Source: Bifidobacterium criceti (GTDB lineage Bacteria; Actinomycetota; Actinomycetes; Actinomycetales; Bifidobacteriaceae). Taken from it: DNA of 64,000 bases. How positions within the stretch are numbered: position 1 is the first letter of the stretch; every line of letters starts with the position of its first letter. The position numbers were made by a program, and so were the translations under genes. The notes under the pieces are model-generated. The model ran no database searches, was not told the origin of the DNA, and was given only the letters and a program-made list of their open reading frames with translations. Below are positions 28,779-38,592 of this stretch, one piece after another. The stretch covers positions 1-64,000 of the forward strand of contig NZ_MVOH01000001.1 in NCBI RefSeq assembly GCF_002286935.1, given 5' to 3'.

Positions 28779-30176
28779 ATGGCATCGAAATCACGTTTGG
28801 GCCGGGGACTCGGCGCATTGTTCCCGTCTCTGCCCGGCGAGCAGGCGACGACGCACACCACGCCCGACGAGACGGCCGCGGCTCCGCAGCAGCCACAACA
28901 GCCGCGGCAACCACGACAAGCCAAGCCCAAGGCGGCGAAACCGGCGGCAGCAGGACAGCCACGAGCGGCGCGCGACGAGCAGCCGCAGCAGGGGCCTGTC
29001 TCGCCGCTCAGCTCGACGATCCCGTCGATGGGCGAGATGACGCGCCATGCCGACACCGTCTCGAAACTCTCGGCACCGATGACGCTCCAGCCGGAAGCGG
29101 CGGAACACCGCCCCGTGCGCGAGACGACGGCGTCCACGGAGGGGCGGACGGACGGACAGCCAAACGCGAAACCCACATCGTCGAAACGCGCGCCGATGCC
29201 GGCGATCGGCGACATCGCCCATCCAAGCGACATGTTCTTCGACGGCACGCCGATTGTGCCGAACACGACCGCCGCGCCGCACGGCAGCGACGAACAGCAG
29301 CTCAAGCCGGTCGAAGGCGGGTATCTCGTCGAACTCGACGTCACCCAGATCGGACCGAACCTGCACCAGCCGCGGACTGTGTTCGACGATGACGAACTGC
29401 ACGAACTCGCGGAATCGATCAAGGAAGTCGGCGTGCTGCAGCCAATCGTCGTACGCAAACGCCCCGTCGAACAGATCCGCGCGGCGCACGCGCAGCCGAA
29501 ACACGACAGCGGCGACCGCTTCGCCGACCGCATGGACAGCGCATACGAACTCATCATGGGCGAACGACGCTGGCGCGCGTCGCAACTCGCAGGCCTCGAG
29601 GCGATCCCGGCGATCGTCAAGACGACGGCCGACGACTACATGCTGCGCGACGCATTGCTCGAAAACCTGCACCGCGTCGCGCTCAACCCACTCGAGGAAG
29701 CAGCCGCATACCAGCAGATGATCGACGAATTCGGCCTCACGCAGATGCAGCTTGCACGCTCCGTCTCGAAATCGCGGCCGCAGATCGCGAACACACTGCG
29801 CCTCATGAACCTGCCCGCGAGCGTGCAGAAGACAGTCGCCTCCGGCAAGATCTCGGCGGGCCATGCGCGTGCGCTCCTCGGACTGCCGGACGCGGCCGCG
29901 ATGGAAGCGCTCGCGAAACGCATCGTCGACGAAGGACTGAGCGTGCGCAGCGTCGAGGAAATCGTCTCGATGCAGGCGAGCGACCACCAGAAGAAACCAA
30001 AGACGAACAAGCACAACCCATGGGCCGGTTCCCCGATCCAGCAGAGCCTTGAGGAACGCTACGGCACGAAAGTCTCGATCAAGGGATCCGAACAACACGG
30101 CCGCATCGAGATCGTGTTCTCGTCACCGGAGGAAATGGACCGCATCATCGCGCTCCTCGACCCCAATGGACGATAG
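28779..30176 (+). CDS. parB: chromosome partitioning protein ParB
   Basis: The 465-aa CTPase has a long disordered Ala/Gln/Pro-rich N-terminal region (to about residue 180). The ParB/Sulfiredoxin domain follows (LVELDVTQIGPNLHQPR, GERRWRASQLAGL near 268) and then the HTH domain (FGLTQMQLARSVSKSRPQIANTLRL near 320-345) that reads parS. The C-terminal dimer domain follows. The GERR motif binds CTP. A 14-bp tandem duplication (30168-30195) covers its stop codon. Confidence 0.96.
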   Translation: MASKSRLGRGLGALFPSLPGEQATTHTTPDETAAAPQQPQQPRQPRQAKPKAAKPAAAGQPRAARDEQPQQGPVSPLSSTIPSMGEMTRHADTVSKLSAPMTLQPEAAEHRPVRETTASTEGRTDGQPNAKPTSSKRAPMPAIGDIAHPSDMFFDGTPIVPNTTAAPHGSDEQQLKPVEGGYLVELDVTQIGPNLHQPRTVFDDDELHELAESIKEVGVLQPIVVRKRPVEQIRAAHAQPKHDSGDRFADRMDSAYELIMGERRWRASQLAGLEAIPAIVKTTADDYMLRDALLENLHRVALNPLEEAAAYQQMIDEFGLTQMQLARSVSKSRPQIANTLRLMNLPASVQKTVASGKISAGHARALLGLPDAAAMEALAKRIVDEGLSVRSVEEIVSMQASDHQKKPKTNKHNPWAGSPIQQSLEERYGTKVSIKGSEQHGRIEIVFSSPEEMDRIIALLDPNGR

Positions 30177-30213
30177 ACGACGGACGATAGACGACGGAAG
30201 GAAGTAAACGCCG

Positions 30214-31284
30214 ATGCGCGCCGCATGGCTGACGTCACCCTACGTGTTCCTGTGGTTCCCGCAACTGTGCGCGCTCGCGTTCCTCGCGCTCGTCGTGCGC
30301 TTCGACAGACGGTCGTTGTGGTCGGGGTTCGCGTTGCTCGTGTGCATCATGACGGTCGGTGTGACGGCCGCATGCCTGTACGTCGACACGATGGACGTCA
30401 TCCCGGCACAGTGGATACGCGACGCGATGCTGTGGATCGGCGTGCTCGCGGCCGTCGTCGTCATCGCCTTCCCGTTGCTCCTCGGCGTGTTCCTGACCGC
30501 GGAAGGCTGCCGCCTGCTGCGCAGGGAGGGCGTGACGGCCGCCAATTGCCTGTCGCTCGCCGCCGGTCTGTTCATCCTGCTCGACCTGACGCTCATCCCG
30601 TACCTTGTGTCGCTTGTGCGCAACGGGGTGTTCGCATGGTGCTCCGCACTCGCCTCCGCATGTGTGCTGTTCTTCTCCGCGCAGCTCGCGATCTACTGCC
30701 TGTCGTCAATCGTCAACCTCGTGCACATCGGAAAACCGAAGCACCTCAAGCAGATCGTCGTCCTTGGTTCGGGCCTCTTCGGCACGACCGTGCCGCCGCT
30801 GCTGCAGAACCGCATCCTCACCGGCATCCGGCTGCAGCACGACGCGCCGCACGCCGTGCTCATCCTCTCCGGCGGTCAGGGCCCCGGCGAAGACGTACCC
30901 GAAGGTCGCGCGATGATGGCGTGGGCCTTGCAGCACGGTGCCGATCCAGCCCGGACGGTCGCCGAGGAGCGTTCGCGCAACACCGAGGAGAACCTCGAAT
31001 ACTCGGCGCGTCTCTTTCCGGATCCGCTCGGCAGGACGGCGATCGTCTCGACACGGTACCATGTGCTGCGCGCGCTGCTGCTATCGAAACGGCTGCATAT
31101 CGACGCCATCGGCTACGGGTCGGCGACGACATGGTACTTCTCGCTCAACGCACTGTTGCGTGAGTTCATTGCGTTCGTCGTCATGACGCGCAAACGGCAG
31201 GCGATCGTGCTCGGCATCCTGCTCACGCCGTTGTGGCTCGTCGCAATCGGCGGCATCGCGCAATGGGCCATGTCGATTGGTTGA
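30214..31284 (+). CDS. YdcF-like (DUF218) membrane protein
   Basis: The 356-aa protein has five hydrophobic helices (residues 1-160), then a DUF218/YdcF domain (about 185-320: VVLGSG, SGGQGPGEDVPEG, EERSRNTEENL, RYHVLRALLL) and a final helix. The family binds S-adenosylmethionine in E. coli YdcF, and some members act on envelope precursors. It is 37 nt after parB and GGAAGGAAG precedes the ATG. Precise role unknown. Confidence 0.87.
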   Translation: MRAAWLTSPYVFLWFPQLCALAFLALVVRFDRRSLWSGFALLVCIMTVGVTAACLYVDTMDVIPAQWIRDAMLWIGVLAAVVVIAFPLLLGVFLTAEGCRLLRREGVTAANCLSLAAGLFILLDLTLIPYLVSLVRNGVFAWCSALASACVLFFSAQLAIYCLSSIVNLVHIGKPKHLKQIVVLGSGLFGTTVPPLLQNRILTGIRLQHDAPHAVLILSGGQGPGEDVPEGRAMMAWALQHGADPARTVAEERSRNTEENLEYSARLFPDPLGRTAIVSTRYHVLRALLLSKRLHIDAIGYGSATTWYFSLNALLREFIAFVVMTRKRQAIVLGILLTPLWLVAIGGIAQWAMSIG

Positions 31285-31312
31285 ACCAGGTCACGCAGGG
31301 GTCATGCCTGCA

Positions 31313-32278
31313 TTACGCTTCGGCGGCTTCCTCAGCCGCCTCCTCGGCGAGCGATTCGAGGTACATCTGCACGTCGATCGCGGCACGGCAGCCGGTGCCG
31401 GCGGCGCTCACCGCCTGCTGGTAGACCGGGTCGGCACAATCGCCCGCCGCGAACACACCGGGCACGTTCGTGCGCGTCGAGGCGCCTTCGACGACGATGT
31501 ACCCGTGGTCGTCCAGTTCAACTGCGCCACCGAGGAACGCCGTCTGCGGGACCTGCCCCGCCGCGATGAACACGCCGTTCGCGTCGATCTCGCGCGTCTC
31601 GCCCGTCCGCACATCACGCACACTGACCGACATGACCGTCTTCCCGTCGCCGTTGATGCTTGTGACGACGGTGTTCGTCATCACGTCGATCGCCGGGTTC
31701 TCCAACGTGCGGTCGACCATGATCTTCGACGCGCGGAACGTGTCGCGGCGGTGCAGCAACGTGACCGAGGAACCGAAACGGCTCAGGAAACCGGCCTCCT
31801 CCATCGCCGAATCGCCGCCGCCGACGACGACGATCGGCTTGCCGCGGAAGAAGAACCCGTCGCATGTCGCGCAGTACGAGACACCCTTGCCCGCGTATTC
31901 CTCCTCGCCGGGCACATCGAGGTGTCGGTAGTACGACCCGGTCGCGATGATGACGGCGCGTGCGCGGTAGACGTCGCCGCCGTTGCAATGCACGGTCTTG
32001 ATCGTCTCGTCAAGGTCGGCCGATTCGACGTCGTCGTAGACGAGTTCGGCGTCGAATCGTTCCGCCTGACGTTGCATCGCCTCCATGAGGTCGGGGCCGA
32101 GCACGCCATCGGGGAAGCCGGGGAAGTTCTCGACCTCCGTCGTATTGACGAGCTGGCCGCCCGGTGTGAGCGCGCCTGCGATGACGAGCGGCTTGAGCCC
32201 CGCACGTCCCAGATAGATGGCCGCCGTGTATCCCGCGGGGCCGGAACCGATGATGATGACGTCTCGAATTTCACTCAT
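31313..32278 (-). CDS. trxB: thioredoxin reductase
   Basis: The 321-aa flavoprotein has the FAD motif GSGPAGYTAAIYLGRAGL near residue 10, the redox-active CATCDGFFF near 140, the NADPH motif GGGDSAMEEAGFL and the C-terminal FAAGDCADPVYQQ. It reduces thioredoxin with NADPH. It converges with the YdcF gene and follows murJ. Mycobacteria have trxC and sigM near here; both are missing, so thioredoxin is encoded elsewhere. Confidence 0.97.
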   Translation of the reverse strand: MSEIRDVIIIGSGPAGYTAAIYLGRAGLKPLVIAGALTPGGQLVNTTEVENFPGFPDGVLGPDLMEAMQRQAERFDAELVYDDVESADLDETIKTVHCNGGDVYRARAVIIATGSYYRHLDVPGEEEYAGKGVSYCATCDGFFFRGKPIVVVGGGDSAMEEAGFLSRFGSSVTLLHRRDTFRASKIMVDRTLENPAIDVMTNTVVTSINGDGKTVMSVSVRDVRTGETREIDANGVFIAAGQVPQTAFLGGAVELDDHGYIVVEGASTRTNVPGVFAAGDCADPVYQQAVSAAGTGCRAAIDVQMYLESLAEEAAEEAAEA

Positions 32279-32340
32279 GCTCTCACAATAGGCGCGCCGC
32301 GGCGTTTATGCCACGGTATTGCTCTCGGCACACGCGACGC

Positions 32341-35300
32341 TCAGAACGCCTTGACCGAGTTGATGTACAGCTGGTTGCCCGGAAGGCTGTCGAGCGGCAC
32401 CCACATGATGAGGTCCTGCGTTTCGACGGGTTTCGTGAACTTGACTTCCGTCGTGCCGCCATCGGCGAACGTGAACTCCGCGACCTGCTCGCCGCCCGTC
32501 GGATTGTCGGCCGTCGCGTTCGCGTAGACGAAGCCCTTGCCGCCCGACGACCGGATGCTGACGACGATCCTGTCGACGTTCTCCTTGTTCTGCAGATGCA
32601 GATAGTAGCCGTAGCCCTGCTGTCCCGCAGGGCGGTCGAGGAACTGCTGCGAGGCGACCGGATACGCGGTGTTGTTCGGCGCCTTCGACGGCGTCTGCGT
32701 CGGCTTCGGCGCATCGGACTGCTTGCCCGTCGCGTCCGGCGTCTTGACCTCGCCGCCGTTGCGTTCGCCGAACGGCACATCGTCGAGGTCCGCATCCGGC
32801 CAATACGTCGTGTCCTGCTTGCCGAAGCCGAAGAGCGACCCGCTCGTCGCGAGGCTGTGGATCGCGAATCCGAGCGCCGTCGCGACGGCGAGCGCGACGA
32901 CGATGATGACCGCGGCACGTCCCGTCTTCTTTTTCTTCGGCTGTTCGTCGTTGAGGTTCGACGGTGCCTGCGTCTTCGGGCGTTCCTGTGGCGCGAAGCT
33001 CGGCGGCAGCGCCGGCGCGCCCATGACGTAGGTCGCATCGATGTCCTCGCGTTCCTTGCGCAGTTCGCGCTGCGACTGCGAGCCGTCGGGCAGTTCGTTG
33101 CCGTCCTCGTCGATCGCGGGCAGATGCCCCGTCGCCGTCGCCGACATCGGCGTCGCCGCCGACGACGTATTGATCGTGCTGTCGCGCACAGGTGACACGT
33201 CAATCGGCACCGTCATGCGCGACGGCGTCATCGGTGTCTCCGGCACGGCGTTCGGGTCGAAGGCCGTGAACATCTCGGTCGCGTCGTTCGGTGAGATCTC
33301 GGGAATCTTCGCACCCGTGTCGTCGGTGCCTCCCATGATCGCCTTGCTCTTGTTCCACAACGCCTTGAACGAGCGGCCGGATGCCTGATCCCCGTCGGCC
33401 TGCCCCTGCTTTTCCGCGGTCTCCTCTTCGAGTTCGGCGAGCGAATCAGGGTCGAGCTGCTGCGCGGGGAACATCATCGACGGCATCGTCTGCGAGGAGA
33501 CCATCGAATCGGGAATCGGGAGGATGTCGCCGGGAAGCGCGGGTTGGATCATCGCGCGCACAATCGAGCATTCGCCGTCGACGCCCGTCAGGCGCACATC
33601 GTGGCGCGTGAGCGCATGCAGCGGCTTGCGCGCGCCAAGCAGCGCGTCCATCTCGGCCATCGTCACGAGCGGCACCGTCGGCTTGACGCCATCACTGAGC
33701 TCAAGGCCGCGTTTGACGATGAGATGGAACTCGACGGGCGCGTCCTCCGGTAGCGCATCGAGCGAGAACCGCGGATGCATCGTCGACGGCGTGCGCGTGA
33801 GCATGCCATAGAGCACACCGGCGAGCTGGCGGATCGCGCGGCGTTCGTCGTTGTACCCGGCGGGCGTGTTCGCCGTGTCCGCAAGTGCGGCGCTCACCGG
33901 GGTGTCGGCGAGCTGCACGCCGTTGCGCGTCAGACGGACCGTGTCCGTCGACAGCGAATTGTGGGTGAGGCGGTCCTTCTGCAGGACGCGGACCGCGTCC
34001 ATCGACTCGCCGATGATCGTGCGCATCGCCTCATAGCTGAGCACAGGCGGTGTCGCGCCGTCATCACGCATGTATTCGGTGAGCGAGACGCCCGCATCGA
34101 GCCTCGTGAGGATGACGGCGATGTCACCGTCGTGCTGCAACTGGATGACCTGCGTGAACCGTGGGTCGTGGGACGCGGCGAGCGTGCCCGCGATCGCGTT
34201 CGTGTTCTCGAGCACCGCGCGATTGTTGACGATGAACAACTGGCAGTCGCGCGACAGGACACGGTCGTTCGATTTCCAGACCTGCAGCCCCGCCTCTTCA
34301 CGCAACGGTGACACGAGCGTGTATCGGTTGAGAATCGTATCTCCCAGATGAGGCTTCATGTTGTCCCCTGATTCGTAAGGCCGTGAGGATGTCTGCACCG
34401 TCATTCTACTGTCCGCGGTGGTCGGCGGCGCAGACGGCCGCGCGACGTTGGCAGACAGCGCAATCGGCGGTTCGGCAAGGGCCGCCGGGACCGGCGGATC
34501 GAGCTGCGCGAGTTCGTCGATCGGCGCCGCCGGCGCGATGCGGCTCAGCTCCGGGATGACGCGCGTGCTGTCATCGTCGAACGCGATGCCATGTGCGGCG
34601 TCGAACGCACGTTCCTCATCGTCGACGGCGTCATCGATGACGGAATCGGTGCGCGCGCCATCCTGCACACCCTGTGCGCCCTCCGCGGACGCCGTATCCG
34701 CCGCGCCGACGCGCCCAAGGCGTGCGCGGACGGCCACGACGACCTGCGTGAGCTCCTCGGTGCGCAACAGCCACAGCACCGCAAGATACACGGCGACGAT
34801 CACGATGAACAGGACCGCGGCGGCACCCACCGCACGCAGCCACCCCACCGCACCGGCACTCATCGGATCGTCGACGTGCAGCAGACGGTACAACGGACGC
34901 CGCAGCGCGAAACCGATGACACATGCGACGACGGTCGCCGTGCACGCCTTGCCATACGTGAGCGCGATACGGCGCCCATCAAGCGAACCATCGAACCGTT
35001 TGCGCAGCATATGCACAAGCGGAACGAACGAAATGAGATAGCTCACGGACACGCACACGCCGATCGCTGCCGCCCACTGCGTCGGCGGCAGCACACGTGT
35101 GCACAACAGGATCGAACCAAGCTGCAGCGCGTACATGATCGCCATGAACGTGAACGGCGAACGGCCATCCTCGAACGCATAGAACGTGCGTTGGATGATC
35201 AGGTATGCGCTCGCGAGCGGCAGGCACACGCTCAATCCCATGAGCGGTCCACACATGAGGATCGCCTGGCCGACGGAGACGGTCGGCAGCAGCGAGCGTG

Positions 35301-36363
35301 TGATCGCGAGCGGCATGACGAGGAACGCGGCCATGAACAGGAACATGATGATGCCGACCGTGCGCAACGAACTGCTCAGGTCGCCGCGCGCGCGCTCGAG
35401 GTCATCGTCGGCGATCGCGGCGGAGATCTGCGGGAAGATCGCCGTCGCGACCGAGACGGCGATGAGCGAATACGGCAGCAGGTAGATCGTGTACGCGTTC
35501 TGGTAGGTCGCGTTGCCGGCGACGTCGAACTGGCTCATATGCATCGTCCGCTCGGCGAGCGACGGTGCCGCCGTGAGGACGCGCGTCGAGATGATGTTGG
35601 CGATCTGGTCGATGCACACGATGCCGAGGCTCCACGCGGCGATCGGGCCCATCGTGCGCAGGCCTATGCCGCGCACGCCGAAGCGCAGATGGAATCGGAA
35701 GCCGGAACGCAGCAGCGGGACAAAGAGGATGAGCGCCTGGAACATGACGCCGAGCGTCCACATGCCAGCTGTGAGCGCGATCTTCGGTGTCGTCCACTGC
35801 CCGGCCGAGGACTGCGAATGGTTGCCGAACAGGACGATGAACAATGTGAAGCCGATGCAGCTGATGACGTTCGCGCCGACCGAACTCCACGCGTACGCGC
35901 CGAACTTGTTCTTGACCGCGAGGATCTGACCGAGGACCGTGTACAGGCCATAGAAGAAGATCTGCGGCGTGCACCACAACGTGAACGAGCATGCGAGGCT
36001 GATCAGTTCGGGGCCGCCGCTCACGTACAGCCGTGTGATCCACGGGGTGAGCACCGCCATCAGCACGGTCACGCCAAGCAGGAGCGTCACGGCGAACGTG
36101 ACGATCTTGTTGAGCTGCTCCTCGGCGTTGTCACTATGCAACGTGCGCACGATGTGCGGTACGAGGACCGCGTTGAAGATGCCGCCCGAGACGAGCGTAT
36201 AGATGACCTGCGGGATCATCGAACCGGCCTGGTACGCGTTCGCGGCGAGGCCGGTCGTGCCGATCGCCGCTGCGAGCAGGATCGTGCGGATCTGGCCGGT
36301 TATGCGGGACGCCGCCGTGCCGGAAGCCATGATGAGCGAATTGCGGCCTACGGAAGAACTCAT
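32341..36363 (-). CDS. murJ: MurJ lipid II flippase fused to pseudokinase and extracellular domain
   Basis: The 1340-aa protein starts with a MurJ/MviN flippase of about 14 helices (residues 1-540), which exports lipid II. A cytosolic linker leads to a kinase-like domain (about 670-950). There the HRD and DFG elements are replaced (LTHNSLSTDTV and LADTPV), so it is a pseudokinase, as in mycobacterial MviN. A single helix near 1150 (AAVIIVVALAVATALGFAI) precedes a carbohydrate-binding-like beta domain. In mycobacteria PknB phosphorylates the pseudokinase to recruit FhaA; no FHA gene is seen here. The ATG at 36363 overlaps the upstream stop by 4 nt. Confidence 0.94.
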   Translation of the reverse strand: MSSSVGRNSLIMASGTAASRITGQIRTILLAAAIGTTGLAANAYQAGSMIPQVIYTLVSGGIFNAVLVPHIVRTLHSDNAEEQLNKIVTFAVTLLLGVTVLMAVLTPWITRLYVSGGPELISLACSFTLWCTPQIFFYGLYTVLGQILAVKNKFGAYAWSSVGANVISCIGFTLFIVLFGNHSQSSAGQWTTPKIALTAGMWTLGVMFQALILFVPLLRSGFRFHLRFGVRGIGLRTMGPIAAWSLGIVCIDQIANIISTRVLTAAPSLAERTMHMSQFDVAGNATYQNAYTIYLLPYSLIAVSVATAIFPQISAAIADDDLERARGDLSSSLRTVGIIMFLFMAAFLVMPLAITRSLLPTVSVGQAILMCGPLMGLSVCLPLASAYLIIQRTFYAFEDGRSPFTFMAIMYALQLGSILLCTRVLPPTQWAAAIGVCVSVSYLISFVPLVHMLRKRFDGSLDGRRIALTYGKACTATVVACVIGFALRRPLYRLLHVDDPMSAGAVGWLRAVGAAAVLFIVIVAVYLAVLWLLRTEELTQVVVAVRARLGRVGAADTASAEGAQGVQDGARTDSVIDDAVDDEERAFDAAHGIAFDDDSTRVIPELSRIAPAAPIDELAQLDPPVPAALAEPPIALSANVARPSAPPTTADSRMTVQTSSRPYESGDNMKPHLGDTILNRYTLVSPLREEAGLQVWKSNDRVLSRDCQLFIVNNRAVLENTNAIAGTLAASHDPRFTQVIQLQHDGDIAVILTRLDAGVSLTEYMRDDGATPPVLSYEAMRTIIGESMDAVRVLQKDRLTHNSLSTDTVRLTRNGVQLADTPVSAALADTANTPAGYNDERRAIRQLAGVLYGMLTRTPSTMHPRFSLDALPEDAPVEFHLIVKRGLELSDGVKPTVPLVTMAEMDALLGARKPLHALTRHDVRLTGVDGECSIVRAMIQPALPGDILPIPDSMVSSQTMPSMMFPAQQLDPDSLAELEEETAEKQGQADGDQASGRSFKALWNKSKAIMGGTDDTGAKIPEISPNDATEMFTAFDPNAVPETPMTPSRMTVPIDVSPVRDSTINTSSAATPMSATATGHLPAIDEDGNELPDGSQSQRELRKEREDIDATYVMGAPALPPSFAPQERPKTQAPSNLNDEQPKKKKTGRAAVIIVVALAVATALGFAIHSLATSGSLFGFGKQDTTYWPDADLDDVPFGERNGGEVKTPDATGKQSDAPKPTQTPSKAPNNTAYPVASQQFLDRPAGQQGYGYYLHLQNKENVDRIVVSIRSSGGKGFVYANATADNPTGGEQVAEFTFADGGTTEVKFTKPVETQDLIMWVPLDSLPGNQLYINSVKAF

Positions 36364-38591
36364 TCGTCGGGATCCTTCTTGCGGTGGAATTGGCGCCACA
36401 GTCCGAGCAGGCCAAGCGCGGCGGCGATGATGACGATCGCGAGGCCGCTCTTGTCGCTCAGTTGCAGCGAACTGGTGATCGAGGTCTGCTGGACGGCGCC
36501 GAACGGCTTGTTGTCACGGTCGAACAGCTGTTCACGTGCCATCGTCGTGCCTGACGTCGTAACGCGGATCGAAATCGACGCCTGGGTCTCGCTGTGGGCG
36601 GGGACGTGGACGTCGGTCACACGCGCCGTGACGATTTCGATCGAATCGGTGCGTGACGATACGCGCACCGCGATCGGGAACGGCAGTTTGTTGCTCACCG
36701 TCACGGGCATCGACGCGGATTCGGACAGGACATTGACATTGCCGGACGGGATGAGTGTGATCTCGCCGAGCGCCGCGTCGGCGAGCCCGTGCGCCGCGTC
36801 GCGCATCGCAGTCGTGAGCGTGGCGTCGCCTTGGAGCGCGAAGAGCGCGAGTGTGTCGTGCGCGTCGAGGAGGCGTCGCGCGTACGCGGTTTCGCTGAGG
36901 TCTGTGCGGTCCGCGCCCGCACCGTTCGCACCATTCGCGGTGTCGGCATCGGTGGACACGGCTGCGGATGCGGACGCCGACACCGATGGAGACACGGGGT
37001 CGTCCGCATCCGTATCGTCCGGGCGTTGTCCGGATGCGCCCGCGGGGCGCGCGAGAATCGACGACGCGAGCCTCATGAGGTCGGTGCGGCTCGCGCCGAG
37101 TTGTTCGAGTGTCTCGCGCACGGCGTCGATGTGCGCGCCGCCGACGCCGACGTTCGCGTTGATGAGCTGCGGCATGAGGTCGCTCGATACAAGCGGTTCG
37201 TGCTGGGCGAGGTCATCGAGTGTCTTCATGTCGAGCCAGTCCGCGCCGTTGAGCGTGTCCATGAGCGCACTGACTTCGCCCGGGGTGACGTCGTCGCCGA
37301 AACAGACGAGCAGTGTGCGCTCCTCATACGGTTGTTCCATTTGATAGAACGCGCTCTGCGCGAGGAAACGCGCGATGCGCCCCGCATCCGTCTGTTCGGC
37401 GTTCGCGTGCGCACTCGATGGGCGCGCGTTCGCGAGCGCCGTAAGCGTCGGTTGCGCGGCGAGCACGGTGACGTCGCCGTGCCCGGTCGGCGTACGGTAG
37501 ACGAGCGTCTCCGCGGTCGCATCGTCGGTCACATCGAAGTCGTCCGTCGCGATGACGGTGTCGTAGCCTTGCGCGCGCGCCGCGTCGAGCGCGTCGATCG
37601 TCCAACTGTCCGCGCCCTGCCATGCGACCGTCGGCGCCGTCGCGGACGTGTCCCCGAGCGTACGCCGCAGCCGTGTGAGCGCGCTGTCCGCGCTCCACGC
37701 GCGTTCGGAGACGCCCGCGTCCGCGTAGGCGTCGGCGTCGCGCATACGCGCATACGTCGTGATGTCGAAGCGCGCGGGTTGCATGAGCGCCGTCAGATGC
37801 GGCGTACCGAGCGCGTCGAGCACCGCGGGGTCGACGACGACCTGGAGGTGCGGATAGTTCGTCGCCAACTGGTCTTTGTCGTGGAGCGCTTTCGTGTGCG
37901 CTTCGTCGAGCGTCGCGATCGAACGCGCCGTATCGTCGCGCGCGGCGGACGAGATGAGCCGCCTCCGCGCCTTCGTATCGACCTTCCAATCGTGCGACGT
38001 GAGCGGCATGACGACGCTCATCCCGATCGATGGTGTGCGCACGCCATCGACGCCGTCCTGTGCGCGTGTGATGTAGGTGTTGAGTGTTGCGCTCGCGCCT
38101 TGCGCGTTGTAGAGGATGCGCAGCGGCCGCGGCCCCCACGTCGTGAGCGCCGCGAGCGCACCGTCGTGCGCGTCGACGCGCACGTGCGCGCTCACGCTGC
38201 CTTGTGCGGGCACCGACGTGACGTCGACGTGCGCGAGCGCGAGCGGTGTGTCGATGTGCGCGTCCGCGTCCGCCCATTCCTGTACGTCGGTGCGTGAGAC
38301 GAAGTTGTAGTCGGGGTTCGTCAGGATGTCGACATCTCCGTCGTCGAGCGCCGCGTCGGTGTGGTTCGCGATCGTGAGCGTCGCCGAGAATCCGGAGGTT
38401 GTGGTGATGATGGGCGTCATCGCGTCGATGGTGAGCGTCACGCCGTCCGTGGGGTCTGTCGTCACCGTGTCGTCGTCCGCGGCCGCCGTGTGCGTGTGCA
38501 CGTCGAGCACCATCATGATCATCATGAGGAGCGCCATCATCGTGCACCAAACGCGTGCGTGGGCGCGCGGATTGGTGTGACGTCGGTTCAC
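36360..38591 (-). CDS. DUF6049 secreted membrane-anchored protein
   Basis: The 743-aa protein has a signal peptide (hydrophobic stretch at residues 18-30 after basic residues), a long Asp/Ala/Thr-rich extracytoplasmic region and one C-terminal helix (about 712-732) with a basic tail KKDPDE. It matches the DUF6049 family (homologue of mycobacterial Rv3909) that always sits between the NUDIX gene and murJ. The start is GTG at 38591, one base after the NUDIX stop. Role in envelope assembly is inferred from the neighbourhood. Confidence 0.85.
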   Translation of the reverse strand: MNRRHTNPRAHARVWCTMMALLMMIMMVLDVHTHTAAADDDTVTTDPTDGVTLTIDAMTPIITTTSGFSATLTIANHTDAALDDGDVDILTNPDYNFVSRTDVQEWADADAHIDTPLALAHVDVTSVPAQGSVSAHVRVDAHDGALAALTTWGPRPLRILYNAQGASATLNTYITRAQDGVDGVRTPSIGMSVVMPLTSHDWKVDTKARRRLISSAARDDTARSIATLDEAHTKALHDKDQLATNYPHLQVVVDPAVLDALGTPHLTALMQPARFDITTYARMRDADAYADAGVSERAWSADSALTRLRRTLGDTSATAPTVAWQGADSWTIDALDAARAQGYDTVIATDDFDVTDDATAETLVYRTPTGHGDVTVLAAQPTLTALANARPSSAHANAEQTDAGRIARFLAQSAFYQMEQPYEERTLLVCFGDDVTPGEVSALMDTLNGADWLDMKTLDDLAQHEPLVSSDLMPQLINANVGVGGAHIDAVRETLEQLGASRTDLMRLASSILARPAGASGQRPDDTDADDPVSPSVSASASAAVSTDADTANGANGAGADRTDLSETAYARRLLDAHDTLALFALQGDATLTTAMRDAAHGLADAALGEITLIPSGNVNVLSESASMPVTVSNKLPFPIAVRVSSRTDSIEIVTARVTDVHVPAHSETQASISIRVTTSGTTMAREQLFDRDNKPFGAVQQTSITSSLQLSDKSGLAIVIIAAALGLLGLWRQFHRKKDPDE

Positions 38592-38592
38592 G

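Noticed and set aside
34591..37344. Plus-strand frame of about 917 codons
   Set aside because: It is antisense to the murJ fusion and the DUF6049 gene, which carry recognisable domains.
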